Source: JBBTCX01 sp038043045
GTDB lineage: Bacteria; Planctomycetota; Phycisphaerae; UBA1845
Length of the DNA: 8,928 nucleotides
Direction of reading: 5' to 3'
Assembly: GCA_038043045.1 (NCBI GenBank)
Contig: JBBTCX010000363.1
Location: 1 to 8,928, forward strand
Part shown: positions 1 through 7,312 of the stretch, piece after piece
How positions within the stretch are numbered: the stretch's first letter is position 1
How the letters are laid out: each line of letters begins with the position of its first letter
Notes under the pieces: generated by a model
What the model saw: the letters and a program-made list of their open reading frames with translations, nothing else
Told to the model about the DNA's origin: nothing
Databases searched by the model: none
Program-made: the position numbers and the translations under genes

Positions 1-2472
1 CTATTCGCAATCCGGGTCGGGCAATGGACAGACAAAATCGCAGGTGCCGTCGCCGTATAGGCCGAGAACTTCGCATGGATCGACGTTGTCAAAACCGCAA
101 TCCGGATCGGGAAGTGGACAGAAATCGTCACACTCGCCATCGCCGTAAAACCCGTTGATCAAGCAAATGTCATCTTGATCGACGAAACAATCGGGGTCCG
201 GTAACGGGCAATCGTCATCGCAAGAACCGTCGCCATAAAGTCCGAGTAACTCGCAAGAATCCGAACCGCCGGTCAGACAATCGGGATCGGGAAAATTGCA
301 GAATTCGTCGCAGAACCCGTCGGAGTACCAGCCGTTGGCTTCGCAGATGTCGAAGCTCGCGCAGTCCGGATCTTCGAACGGGCAAAAGAGGTCGCATGAT
401 CCGTCGCCGTAGAGTCCGGCTTCTTCGCAAAGGTCGATGTCGATGACGGTGCAGTCCGGGTCCGGTTCAAAACAGAACTCATCGCATACCCCGTCGCCAT
501 AGTAATCATTGATTTCGCACAAGTCGAAAAATTCTTCGCAGTCTGGATCCATCTGCGGGCAGAAATCGTCGCAGATGCCGTCGCCATAGAAGCCGGCCTC
601 CTCGCATTCGTCGAAGTCGATGCCGCCTACTATCACTTCGCAACCCACGAAGAATTCATTGTCGTTGAAATCAAATCCTTGGAACACGATTTCAAACCGT
701 CCGGCGTCGAACAGCTCGATTTCCGTGAACAATTCAAACGGATCGGACAAGAAATAGTCGCTCGTCCCCAGCACGAACCACTCGGTCTGGATCAGATCAA
801 GAGTGTCAAGTCCTGACACAGAAACGAAACCGTTCTCGCCGATGTTCAAACCCAAGGGACAATCGATCGCCAAGTCCAGATCGACGATGGAATCGTCCAA
901 CACCCGGCCGACGTTGACCCCGCAGGTGTAGACCTCGAAGGACAAATCATCCGTGGTCAGATCGGAGACAACGAGTGTCACTTCTACAAACCCGGATGCC
1001 GTCGGGCGAATTACGGTGCGATCCCCGTTCGGATCGCCGATCACGAATCCGAATCCGTCGCTGACCAACCAATCGAAGGTAAAAACGCCCTCGCTTCGGG
1101 CGGACAGAAACGCCACGTCAAAATCGTCGCCGGTTGCGACCTCCAAGGGACAGACGATTGTGCTGAGTGCCTTTTCCCCGGTGACCAGTTCGCAGTCAAA
1201 GAGGCGGACGGGCTCCGGCGCGTTTTGGTTTCGATACCGCAGTCTCCCCGTGGCAAGAACGGGCGTGTCGTCGGCGAGGTCGATGAGTACGAGGTCAAAC
1301 GCCAGCACGTCCCCATCGCTACTGAGCGATCCGTTGACCAGCGCTGCGTCGAAAAGCCGAGTTGCCGACGCGACCGCCGAACCGAAAACATCGGCATCGA
1401 ACCCGACCTCGGCTTCAAACCTTCGTTCGATCGTGACCGTTCCGAAATTATCCACCTGGGTGGCCGTGAACACCGGAGTCACGAATAACTCAAACCCCAC
1501 TTCAGAATCGGGCGTCAAGTTAATCGGAGTTCCTGTGTCATAATTGATCGTAATGCCGGCTTCGCCGCTCCCGCCGAGACTGAAATCCGGGAAAACCAAA
1601 TGGCGATCAAACTCCGATTGCAAAAGCCCGTCCGCGTCGAAGGTCAGTCGGCTGGCGATTTCGGCCAAGTCCAAACAAAACCCTTCCGCGTCAAAGAGCA
1701 CATAGGTTTGGCCGGCCAATTGACGGATTTCCACCGGCGTTACGTCCAACGTGACCTCCACAAGTTCGACGCGCTCGACTTCAACGATCTCGACGACCGA
1801 AGAAATCTCGCCAATCAGCAGCGTGGCCGACGCGAGAGAACTCGACACGAAAACCGAGCCGGGATTGACCTCCTCATCAAAAACAGAAACGGCCACCAGT
1901 TCGAAAGAACTCAAGCCATCGGTCAATGAAAACACCAACGATCCACCGAGTTGCGATTGGGCTGCGAGTTTCGAAAGCTTCTTCGCGCGGCGTTCATCGA
2001 CGATGGGTCGACCCGCTTGGGAATCCAGCCCCGCCTGGTCGGATATCACCGTGCCGTCCGCATGGGTCAGCCGAACGCGAACGGTGTCACCCTCGTACAC
2101 CAAATCGGCCGCCGTATTGTCTGATCCCCGGAGATTGACCGGTCGACCTTGTCCATCAAGCGAGGCCTTTACCACTATGCCATTTGTCATGCTGACAGTG
2201 GCTTCCGTCAGGACCGTCGATCCATCCGGATTCTGTCGTGCACGAAACGTGTATTCATTCCCCTCGTCGTCGGTGGCTACGGCGTGATTACCTCCTTGGG
2301 CATCGAACGCGACCATAAGGCTTCGCTCGCTTCCGCCCGTTCCATCTGGCGGACCACCGCCGTTATCATTCCCCCCGCTGTCGCCGGGGTTGATTTGAAT
2401 GGTGCACGCCGACACGATTGTCAGACCGGGGAACAAAATCCATTTGGGAAAACTCATCCTTGAACCGAGCAT
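1..2472 (-). CDS. Predicted lipoprotein with seven C-terminal LNR-like cysteine repeats (823 aa)
   Basis: Function is unknown; this is an exported, lipid-anchored surface protein. The N-terminus (residues 1-23) has Arg5 and Lys10, a hydrophobic stretch and a lipobox V-S-A-C, so Cys23 is the likely lipidated residue. A Gly/Asn/Asp-rich linker (about 28-48) follows. Residues 50-420 are beta-rich with no catalytic motif that I recognise. Two Ig/PKD-like modules come next, each opening with CPL (Cys441, Cys538) and closing with a Cys-x-Val-x-Val-Gly strand (Cys517, Cys611), so each may carry one disulfide. Residues 623-822 are seven C-x10-C-x3-C-x6-C repeats, and the protein ends one residue after the last one. 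The start at Met1 is chosen because GAAAGG lies 9 bases upstream; Met6 has no usable spacing. The stop codon is the first three bases of the window, so the gene is complete. It lies 80 bases behind the 930-residue protein gene, same strand. Family: hypothetical Planctomycetota lipoprotein. Confidence 0.85.
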   Translation of the reverse strand: MLGSRMSFPKWILFPGLTIVSACTIQINPGDSGGNDNGGGPPDGTGGSERSLMVAFDAQGGNHAVATDDEGNEYTFRARQNPDGSTVLTEATVSMTNGIVVKASLDGQGRPVNLRGSDNTAADLVYEGDTVRVRLTHADGTVISDQAGLDSQAGRPIVDERRAKKLSKLAAQSQLGGSLVFSLTDGLSSFELVAVSVFDEEVNPGSVFVSSSLASATLLIGEISSVVEIVEVERVELVEVTLDVTPVEIRQLAGQTYVLFDAEGFCLDLAEIASRLTFDADGLLQSEFDRHLVFPDFSLGGSGEAGITINYDTGTPINLTPDSEVGFELFVTPVFTATQVDNFGTVTIERRFEAEVGFDADVFGSAVASATRLFDAALVNGSLSSDGDVLAFDLVLIDLADDTPVLATGRLRYRNQNAPEPVRLFDCELVTGEKALSTIVCPLEVATGDDFDVAFLSARSEGVFTFDWLVSDGFGFVIGDPNGDRTVIRPTASGFVEVTLVVSDLTTDDLSFEVYTCGVNVGRVLDDSIVDLDLAIDCPLGLNIGENGFVSVSGLDTLDLIQTEWFVLGTSDYFLSDPFELFTEIELFDAGRFEIVFQGFDFNDNEFFVGCEVIVGGIDFDECEEAGFYGDGICDDFCPQMDPDCEEFFDLCEINDYYGDGVCDEFCFEPDPDCTVIDIDLCEEAGLYGDGSCDLFCPFEDPDCASFDICEANGWYSDGFCDEFCNFPDPDCLTGGSDSCELLGLYGDGSCDDDCPLPDPDCFVDQDDICLINGFYGDGECDDFCPLPDPDCGFDNVDPCEVLGLYGDGTCDFVCPLPDPDCE
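7..606 (-). repeat. Seven tandem ~90-base units encoding C-x10-C-x3-C-x6-C (LNR-like) motifs
   Basis: Seven units begin at Cys623, 652, 682, 710, 740, 770 and 800 of the lipoprotein, giving a period of 28-30 residues. The consensus is Cys, six variable residues, then YGDGxCDxxCPxPDPDC, with strongly conserved Gly-Asp-Gly, Cys-Asp and Asp-Pro-Asp-Cys. Units 5, 6 and 7 share the ending CPLPDPDC and are the most alike, while units 1-4 differ at that point. Linkers are 5-7 residues and acidic. The G-D-G-x-C-D-x-x-C core and the Asp-Cys end resemble eukaryotic LNR modules, which bind calcium and are held by disulfides, but the bacterial unit has four cysteines rather than six. Calcium binding here is inference. 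Confidence 0.9.
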
Positions 2473-2480
2473 GATATTCT

Positions 2481-2487
2481 ACCTTTC
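2481..2487 (-). promoter_or_regulatory. Shine-Dalgarno site deciding the lipoprotein start
   Basis: Read on the minus strand this is GAAAGGT, with 9 bases between it and the ATG at 2470-2472. It supports Met1 over the in-frame ATG at 2455-2457, whose only purine run (AAGG) abuts the codon. Confidence 0.55.
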
Positions 2488-2552
2488 AAACCACGACATC
2501 GGGCACCATGACTCTACTCAGGCCAAGTCGGTGCAGCCGTTCACAGATTAGA

Positions 2553-5345
2553 TTATCGGCCACTGTAGGCGATTTGAAAAGCCGCAAAGTCCATCAGATC
2601 GATTTGTCCGCAACGGTCAACATCGAACCCGGCGCACTTTCCGGTGGGATCGCTGGGATTGTCGGTTTGCATGCAGGCGTGGAACCGGGCGAAGTCCACA
2701 AGATCGATATCCCCGTCGTTGTCGCCATCCGCGAACCCACATCCAGCGCCGCAAGTAGAACCGTCTCCCTGGTACAGGCCGTCCTGGGATTGGCAATCCA
2801 CACTGGAAAGGCTCTCCTTGCCGTCCACACAACCCTGGTTGGCGGGGAAGCAACAAGCGCCTCGCTTCGTACAGCCGCAAACGTTCACGAGCAAGTCACT
2901 CGAAAGACATCGATCGATGCAGTCGACCACCCCGTCGTCATCTTCGTCGCTGTCCGCAGCTCCTTCACCGACGCAAATTCCATCGATGCACGTATCGGCA
3001 CTCGTGCAGAACATCCCGTCGTCGCATGGGCCGGTGATGTTGCCATGCTGACATTCGCCCTCAACGCACACGTCCGTGGTGCAGGCGTTATCATCCGAAC
3101 AATGTGCATCGTTCAAACATTCGACACAAACATCATGGTCTTCATTACAATGCTGGCCTTCTTGGCAGGGTGACAGTGTCCCGCCGGCGCAAACTTGACC
3201 TCCGCAGGTTTCGCCAAAGGTGCAGAAACGACCGTCGTCGCAGGGATCCTCTCGGTTGGTGTATTGGCACGTGCCGGATACGCAAATCTCGGCGGTACAT
3301 TCGATGTTGTCATTGCAATCGGCATCGACGATGCATTGCACACATTCGTGAGTCGCCTCATTGCACAGAAATCCTCCATCGCAATGCGATCCCGAGCCCA
3401 CACAAACGCCGCCGCTGCAACGATCGACGACGGTGCAGAACCGGCCGTCGTTGCAGGTGTTGGTGTTGTTGGTGTGGACGCAGCGTCCCTGGGTGCTGCA
3501 TTTGTCAGTCGTGCAGATGTTGTCCGGAGATTCCTGGCAATCGGCGTTCACGAAGCACTGGACGCAACGATCGTTGGCTTCGTCACAGGTGCGATTGGCC
3601 GGACAGGGATTACCGCTTCCCACGCAGACGCCGCCGCTGCAAACATCGGTCGTTGTGCAGAAGCGGCTGTCGTTGCAAGTGTTGGTGTTGTTGGTGTGGA
3701 CGCACAGACCGGAAGCATTGCACGTGTCCGTCGTACAGACGTTGTTGTCGTTGCACTCGGCGTTGCTGGAGCACTGAATGCAACGATCGTTGGCTTCGTC
3801 ACAGGTTTGGCTGGGCGGACAGCGATTAATGCTTCCCACGCAGACGCCGCCGGTGCACCGACCGACGACGGTGCAGAACAGGCCGTCGTCGCAGAAAGAT
3901 GTATTATTGGCGTTGACACAGTGGCCCAATGAATTGCACGAATCCGTCGTGCATGGGTTGCTGTCGTTACAATGCGCATTCACCGTACAATCAGCGCATT
4001 GGTTGGTCGTCTCATTACATTGCTGTCCCGGGCAGCGAATACCGCTTCCCACGCAAGACCCGTTGATACATGTGTCGGTGAGCGTGCAAAACAGGCCGTC
4101 GTCACAAGGCACCGTGATATTGGTGTACTCGCATTGGTTGGAGACGCAGGCATCTATCGTGCAGACGTTGTTGTCATTGCACTCAGCGTTGCTCGAGCAT
4201 TGGATGCAACGATCGTTAAGTTCGTCGCATGTCTGGTTCTCCGGACAAGGATTGCCGAAGCTGACGCAGGTGCCACCGATGCAAGTGTCGGTTCGTGTGC
4301 AGAACAACCCGTCATTGCACGGGGCGTTGTTCACCACGCTTTGGCAATCGCCGTTGGGGCCGCAAACTTCGTCGGTACACGGGTTGTTGTCTGCGGGACA
4401 ATCGGCCGATGTGCCGCAAAGGGCGCATCCATTCAGAGTCTCGTTACAAAAAAGACCGTCTGGACAAGGGGTGGGACTACCGTGGCACACCCCTTGCGAG
4501 CAAGTATCGTTGATTGTGCAAAAAAGGCCGTCGTCGCAGGGAAGGGCATTGGGAGAATGGACGCAAAAGGTGTCCTGACATTGATCGATCGTGCATACGT
4601 TTTCGTCGTCGCACTCGGCATCGCTTACGCAAGTACAACGATCCGCACAGGTTGCACCGTTTTGCCAAGCCTCACCTCCAAGCACTTCCAGACAACATTG
4701 CCGGTTCACTTCGCCCAAACACGTCGAACCGGAACAGCAGCGACCCGTGTCGATCGTAAGCTGTTGTACAACCACGGTGATTGGAACCAAGTTGCCCGTT
4801 CCCAAGGCGTCGTCCCGGACACGTGTGCCGTTGATTACCAATGGAGGGTTGGTCACTCCCTCGGGACTAACAGGATATTCGCCCCCTGCACATTCCCCAA
4901 TGGTGTAAACAAATGTGGCTGCATAGCGTGTCGTGTTGGCCGGGAGCTGAAAGGGCGGCGACAGTGGAAGCGGCGCAATCGCAATAAGACAGCTCGTGCC
5001 ATTGGAGGGCGAAAGGAGCCCGGCCCCTCCTGCAAGGTGCGGCGTACCGCCAAGGCTGCCGTTTGGTCGAGAAAAGATGTGCGTGGCACTCGCAATCGTC
5101 AATGGTCCTTCGGCTCCTGATGGCACCGGCAATGTGCATGGAAAATCGATCTGAATGCCTTTGATGCCCTGGTTTACGTCGCTGGTGATGAAACACTCGA
5201 CTTCGACAAGGTCGCCCCCGTTTACACCTGCGTTGGGCAAATAGGGTGTGCAGGTCATCGTGACAACTGCAAGCGTGGTTCCTGTCGGCCCAAATGAAAA
5301 CAAAGTGCCCAGTAACCAGAGAATCGTGGTCTTTCGTGGCATCAT
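2553..5345 (-). CDS. Secreted cysteine-rich repeat protein with dockerin-like C-terminus (930 aa)
   Basis: Precise function is unknown; it is probably an extracellular structural or adhesive protein. A signal peptide spans residues 1-26 (Arg4, Lys5, hydrophobic 7-25, likely cleavage after Ala26). Residues 28-200 form a beta-rich, cohesin-like region with no catalytic signature. A first CC module covers 203-237. Residues 239-793 are eight tandem cysteine-rich units of about 72 residues, of the type common in secreted Planctomycetota and Myxococcota proteins. A thrombospondin-type-3-like calcium motif (Asp800, 802, 804, 808, 811) follows, then a GACCFP module (829-869). Two EF-hand-like loops resemble dockerin: loop 1 has Asp873, 875, 877, 879 and 884; loop 2 has Asp908, 910, 916 and 919, but Cys912 replaces the usual Asp/Asn. 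A strong Shine-Dalgarno site supports the start; Met2 is an equally possible initiator. The 66-base upstream gap shows no convincing promoter. The start, signal peptide and repeats are seen directly; the structural role is inferred. Confidence 0.88.
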   Translation of the reverse strand: MMPRKTTILWLLGTLFSFGPTGTTLAVVTMTCTPYLPNAGVNGGDLVEVECFITSDVNQGIKGIQIDFPCTLPVPSGAEGPLTIASATHIFSRPNGSLGGTPHLAGGAGLLSPSNGTSCLIAIAPLPLSPPFQLPANTTRYAATFVYTIGECAGGEYPVSPEGVTNPPLVINGTRVRDDALGTGNLVPITVVVQQLTIDTGRCCSGSTCLGEVNRQCCLEVLGGEAWQNGATCADRCTCVSDAECDDENVCTIDQCQDTFCVHSPNALPCDDGLFCTINDTCSQGVCHGSPTPCPDGLFCNETLNGCALCGTSADCPADNNPCTDEVCGPNGDCQSVVNNAPCNDGLFCTRTDTCIGGTCVSFGNPCPENQTCDELNDRCIQCSSNAECNDNNVCTIDACVSNQCEYTNITVPCDDGLFCTLTDTCINGSCVGSGIRCPGQQCNETTNQCADCTVNAHCNDSNPCTTDSCNSLGHCVNANNTSFCDDGLFCTVVGRCTGGVCVGSINRCPPSQTCDEANDRCIQCSSNAECNDNNVCTTDTCNASGLCVHTNNTNTCNDSRFCTTTDVCSGGVCVGSGNPCPANRTCDEANDRCVQCFVNADCQESPDNICTTDKCSTQGRCVHTNNTNTCNDGRFCTVVDRCSGGVCVGSGSHCDGGFLCNEATHECVQCIVDADCNDNIECTAEICVSGTCQYTNREDPCDDGRFCTFGETCGGQVCAGGTLSPCQEGQHCNEDHDVCVECLNDAHCSDDNACTTDVCVEGECQHGNITGPCDDGMFCTSADTCIDGICVGEGAADSDEDDDGVVDCIDRCLSSDLLVNVCGCTKRGACCFPANQGCVDGKESLSSVDCQSQDGLYQGDGSTCGAGCGFADGDNDGDIDLVDFARFHACMQTDNPSDPTGKCAGFDVDRCGQIDLMDFAAFQIAYSGR
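2967..4631 (-). repeat. Eight tandem ~216-base units encoding 12-cysteine repeats
   Basis: Units begin at Cys239, 310, 383, 453, 525, 597, 671 and 743 of the 930-residue protein, with steps of 71, 73, 70, 72, 72, 74 and 72 residues. Units 1-7 have 12 cysteines each. Unit 8 lacks the last third and has nine, for a total of 93. Each unit reads roughly as C-x5-C-x5/6-C-T-x-D-x-C, then CxDGxFCT, then GxCVGxGxxC, and closes CDExNDRC or CNExxxxC. Some parts are near-identical in DNA: 27 bases at 3564-3590 recur at 3780-3806, 21 bases at 3615-3635 recur at 3831-3851 (both 216 apart), and 26 bases at 3457-3482 recur at 3679-3704 (222 apart). This points to recent duplication or gene conversion among units 4-6. 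Confidence 0.93.
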
Positions 5346-5350
5346 CGGAT

Positions 5351-5360
5351 TTCCCCCCTT
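5351..5360 (-). promoter_or_regulatory. Strong Shine-Dalgarno site of the 930-residue protein gene
   Basis: The minus strand reads AAGGGGGGAA, 5 bases before the ATG at 5343-5345. It is the clearest ribosome binding site in the window and supports independent translation of this gene. Two ATG codons follow in succession, so initiation at the second one changes the protein by only one residue. Confidence 0.6.
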
Positions 5361-5411
5361 AATACTGCCTGCCGAAATAGGTTAACAACTTTGTATTGAT
5401 TCTAGGCCCAG

Positions 5412-5948
5412 TCAACTCAGCCGGTCCAATAATGCCTTCAGAAATCCTTTGACGAGCTGTGGGGGGACGTCTTTGATTTTGGGCGGCATTTGGTCAAGAA
5501 ACAGACCTTCTACGTGGTCTCGCGCACGGACGCCCGCTTTTTGCAATCGAGCGACCACGCGCTCGGCCTCCTCCAGATTCGACTCCTTCATCATCACCAC
5601 AAACTTCGTCACCAACGCGCCCAAGTCCACAACCTCGCCGGCCGCCGACGCTCTAGCCCCACGTCCGGCGGGCGCGGATTCGGTGTCTCCCGTGTCGCCT
5701 TCCTGTTCGCTCACCACCTTGGCGAAGTACCCGGCGGACTCCTCATGAAGCTTTTCTGCGCGCTGTTCATCCTCCGAATCCAACGGTGCGAGCGGAATAA
5801 TGTCATCGTCTGACACCGGCGTCGGAATATATAATGTCTGCTTGCACGATGGGCATTTTCCGTGTTTTCCACCGGCGTCGTCCGGTGCACGAATCAGCTT
5901 TTGACAACTCGGACAATGGAGTTCAATACTCATGGAACTTTCTTTCAT
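5412..5948 (-). CDS. Small cytoplasmic zinc-ribbon protein (178 aa)
   Basis: Function is unknown. The N-terminus carries a zinc ribbon, Cys12-x2-Cys15 and Cys32-x2-Cys35, within the CPSCxKxIRAPDDAGGKxGKCPSC pattern that is frequent in Planctomycetota proteins. An acidic, low-complexity linker follows (about 46-105, rich in Asp, Glu, Ala and Gly). The C-terminal part (106-178) is predicted to be helical, with a Glu/Arg/Ala-rich stretch (125-150) and an end rich in Lys, Leu and Pro. No signal peptide or membrane segment is visible. The start is uncertain: Met1 at 5948 has almost no Shine-Dalgarno, and Met6 at 5933, which would give the more typical MSIELHCPSC beginning, has only a weak purine run. 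The gene starts 16 bases after der, so co-transcription with der is likely and a link to ribosome assembly is conceivable but unproven. It could also be a regulator or an adaptor. Confidence 0.82.
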   Translation of the reverse strand: MKESSMSIELHCPSCQKLIRAPDDAGGKHGKCPSCKQTLYIPTPVSDDDIIPLAPLDSEDEQRAEKLHEESAGYFAKVVSEQEGDTGDTESAPAGRGARASAAGEVVDLGALVTKFVVMMKESNLEEAERVVARLQKAGVRARDHVEGLFLDQMPPKIKDVPPQLVKGFLKALLDRLS

Positions 5949-5964
5949 TCCACGCGAAAACGCC

Positions 5965-7296
5965 CTAGACCGTGGCCTCGCGCTCGCGTCGCGCTCTGAA
6001 AGTTAATCGTATCGGAATCTCCGAAAACGGCAACGTTTCCCGAAAACGATTGATCAAGAACCGCTCATACGATTGATCAATCAAATCCGTGTGGTTTACA
6101 AAAACGACGATCGTCGGCGGCTCCGTGGAAACCTGCGTGGCGTAGAAACATTTGAGCATTCTCTTGCCCCGTTTGGCCGACGGAGAATGAGCGGCCAGCG
6201 AATCGTTCAACGCTTGGTTCAATTGCCCGGTTCCAACGCGAGTACGGGCCTGTTTGAATAAAGATGAAGCCACGTCAATCACCGCCCAAATGTTTCGCGC
6301 CTCCGTCGCCGTCGTGAACGCCACTGGGGCGAAGGACAAATGCGGAATCACTTTCGTCAGATACTCACCGTAAACACCTGTACTGGTGCGATCTTTGGCC
6401 AAATCCCATTTGTTGACCACCACGATGCACGGTTTGAGCGACTCCGTAATCAAGTCGGCCAGTTTCTTGTCGACTTGACCCACCGGAACTGTTGAGTCAA
6501 TGAGCAACAACACCACGTCGGCACGTTCGATGGACTGAAGCACGCGTGTGTACGCGAAAAATTCAATGTCATCGGCCAGCTTGCTTTTTTTACGAACCCC
6601 GGCGGTGTCAATGGCAACAAAGGTTCTACCATCCTTTTCAAAAGATACGTCCACACTATCCCGCGTGGTACCCGGTATTTCGCTGACGATCATACGCTCC
6701 TCGCCGGCGAGAGCGTTGACGAAACTACTCTTGCCCGCGTTTCTCTTGCCAACGATGGCGATCTTCATCACCGCCTCGGCCGGGGCCTGCACAGTTGCGC
6801 TTTTCACCGCGTCGCGGATCAACTCGCGCAATTCTCGCAAACCCGAACCATTTACCGCGCTCACCGCAATCGGATCGCCGAACCCAAGCCGCGCGAACTC
6901 CCCACACGCTCCCACCATGTGCGGTTCGTCAACCTTGTTGGCAATCAAACGAACCCGGGTTTCCTGCTTTCGCAGCATCTCCGCGGTCTCGCGGTCCAAC
7001 GACAGAAGACCATCGCGGGCGTCAACTACAAAAAGTATCAACTCTGCACGATCCACGGCAAAGTGAATCTGACGCACGACGTGATCGCTCAAGTCGTCTC
7101 GATCCACGATCCCATAACCGCCGGTATCGACCAGTTCAAAAAAGGTTTCTTCGATGTCACACACCGCCCCAACCCGGTCGCGCGTCACGCCCGGCGTGGG
7201 TTCGACAATGCTCACCCGCCGCCCCACCAAGGAGTTGAAGAGGCTGCTCTTGCCCACATTTGGGCGACCAACGATAGCAACGATAGGAAGCGTCAT
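5965..7296 (-). CDS. der: Ribosome-assembly GTPase Der (EngA)
   Basis: Der is an essential double GTPase that assists late assembly of the 50S ribosomal subunit in the cytoplasm. The 443 residues match the family's usual length. G domain 1 shows G1 GRPNVGKSS (10-18), Thr38 in PGVTRD, DTGG (57-60), NKVD (120-123) and SAV (146-148). G domain 2 shows GKRNAGKSS (183-191), PGTTRD (208-213), DTAG (230-233) and NKWD (295-298). The C-terminal KH-like domain spans about 350-438 and contains the typical LKCFYATQ and HTDLIDQSYERFLINRFRE segments, ending in a basic RARRERE tail. The start is the ATG at 7294-7296 because MTLPIVAIVGRPN is the normal family N-terminus; a longer open frame reaches 7398 but would overlap the upstream gene. 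GAGGA lies 2 bases before the ATG, unusually close. The upstream stop is 16 bases away, so translation may be coupled. The G1 motif of domain 2 departs from the common GRPNVGKSS (Lys, Arg and Ala substitutions), but the key Gly, Lys and Ser are present. Confidence 0.98.
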   Translation of the reverse strand: MTLPIVAIVGRPNVGKSSLFNSLVGRRVSIVEPTPGVTRDRVGAVCDIEETFFELVDTGGYGIVDRDDLSDHVVRQIHFAVDRAELILFVVDARDGLLSLDRETAEMLRKQETRVRLIANKVDEPHMVGACGEFARLGFGDPIAVSAVNGSGLRELRELIRDAVKSATVQAPAEAVMKIAIVGKRNAGKSSFVNALAGEERMIVSEIPGTTRDSVDVSFEKDGRTFVAIDTAGVRKKSKLADDIEFFAYTRVLQSIERADVVLLLIDSTVPVGQVDKKLADLITESLKPCIVVVNKWDLAKDRTSTGVYGEYLTKVIPHLSFAPVAFTTATEARNIWAVIDVASSLFKQARTRVGTGQLNQALNDSLAAHSPSAKRGKRMLKCFYATQVSTEPPTIVVFVNHTDLIDQSYERFLINRFRETLPFSEIPIRLTFRARREREATV

Positions 7297-7312
7297 AATC
7301 CTCAGCAATTCT

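Noticed and set aside
2473..2552. Search for a terminator or promoter in the 80-base gap between the two large genes
   Set aside because: No stem longer than about three to four pairs followed by a T run on the minus strand, and no convincing -35/-10 pair; only the Shine-Dalgarno site is supported.
2967..4631. CRISPR-like periodic direct repeats
   Set aside because: The period (about 216 bases) is coding and in frame, the repeated parts are protein motifs, and there are no short uniform repeats with unique spacers.
3195..5120. Long plus-strand open frames (up to 382 codons) opposite the 930-residue protein gene
   Set aside because: They are antisense shadows. Cysteine codons TGC/TGT read as GCA/ACA on the other strand, so a cysteine-rich repeat array has few stops there. 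The products are Ala/Thr/Val-rich or Arg/Cys-rich repeats without family motifs.
5361..5390. Possible minus-strand promoter (TTGTTA, 18 bases, TATTAA) before the 930-residue protein gene
   Set aside because: Only four of six bases match in each box, and the -10-like box abuts the Shine-Dalgarno site, so a transcript would start inside the ribosome binding site.
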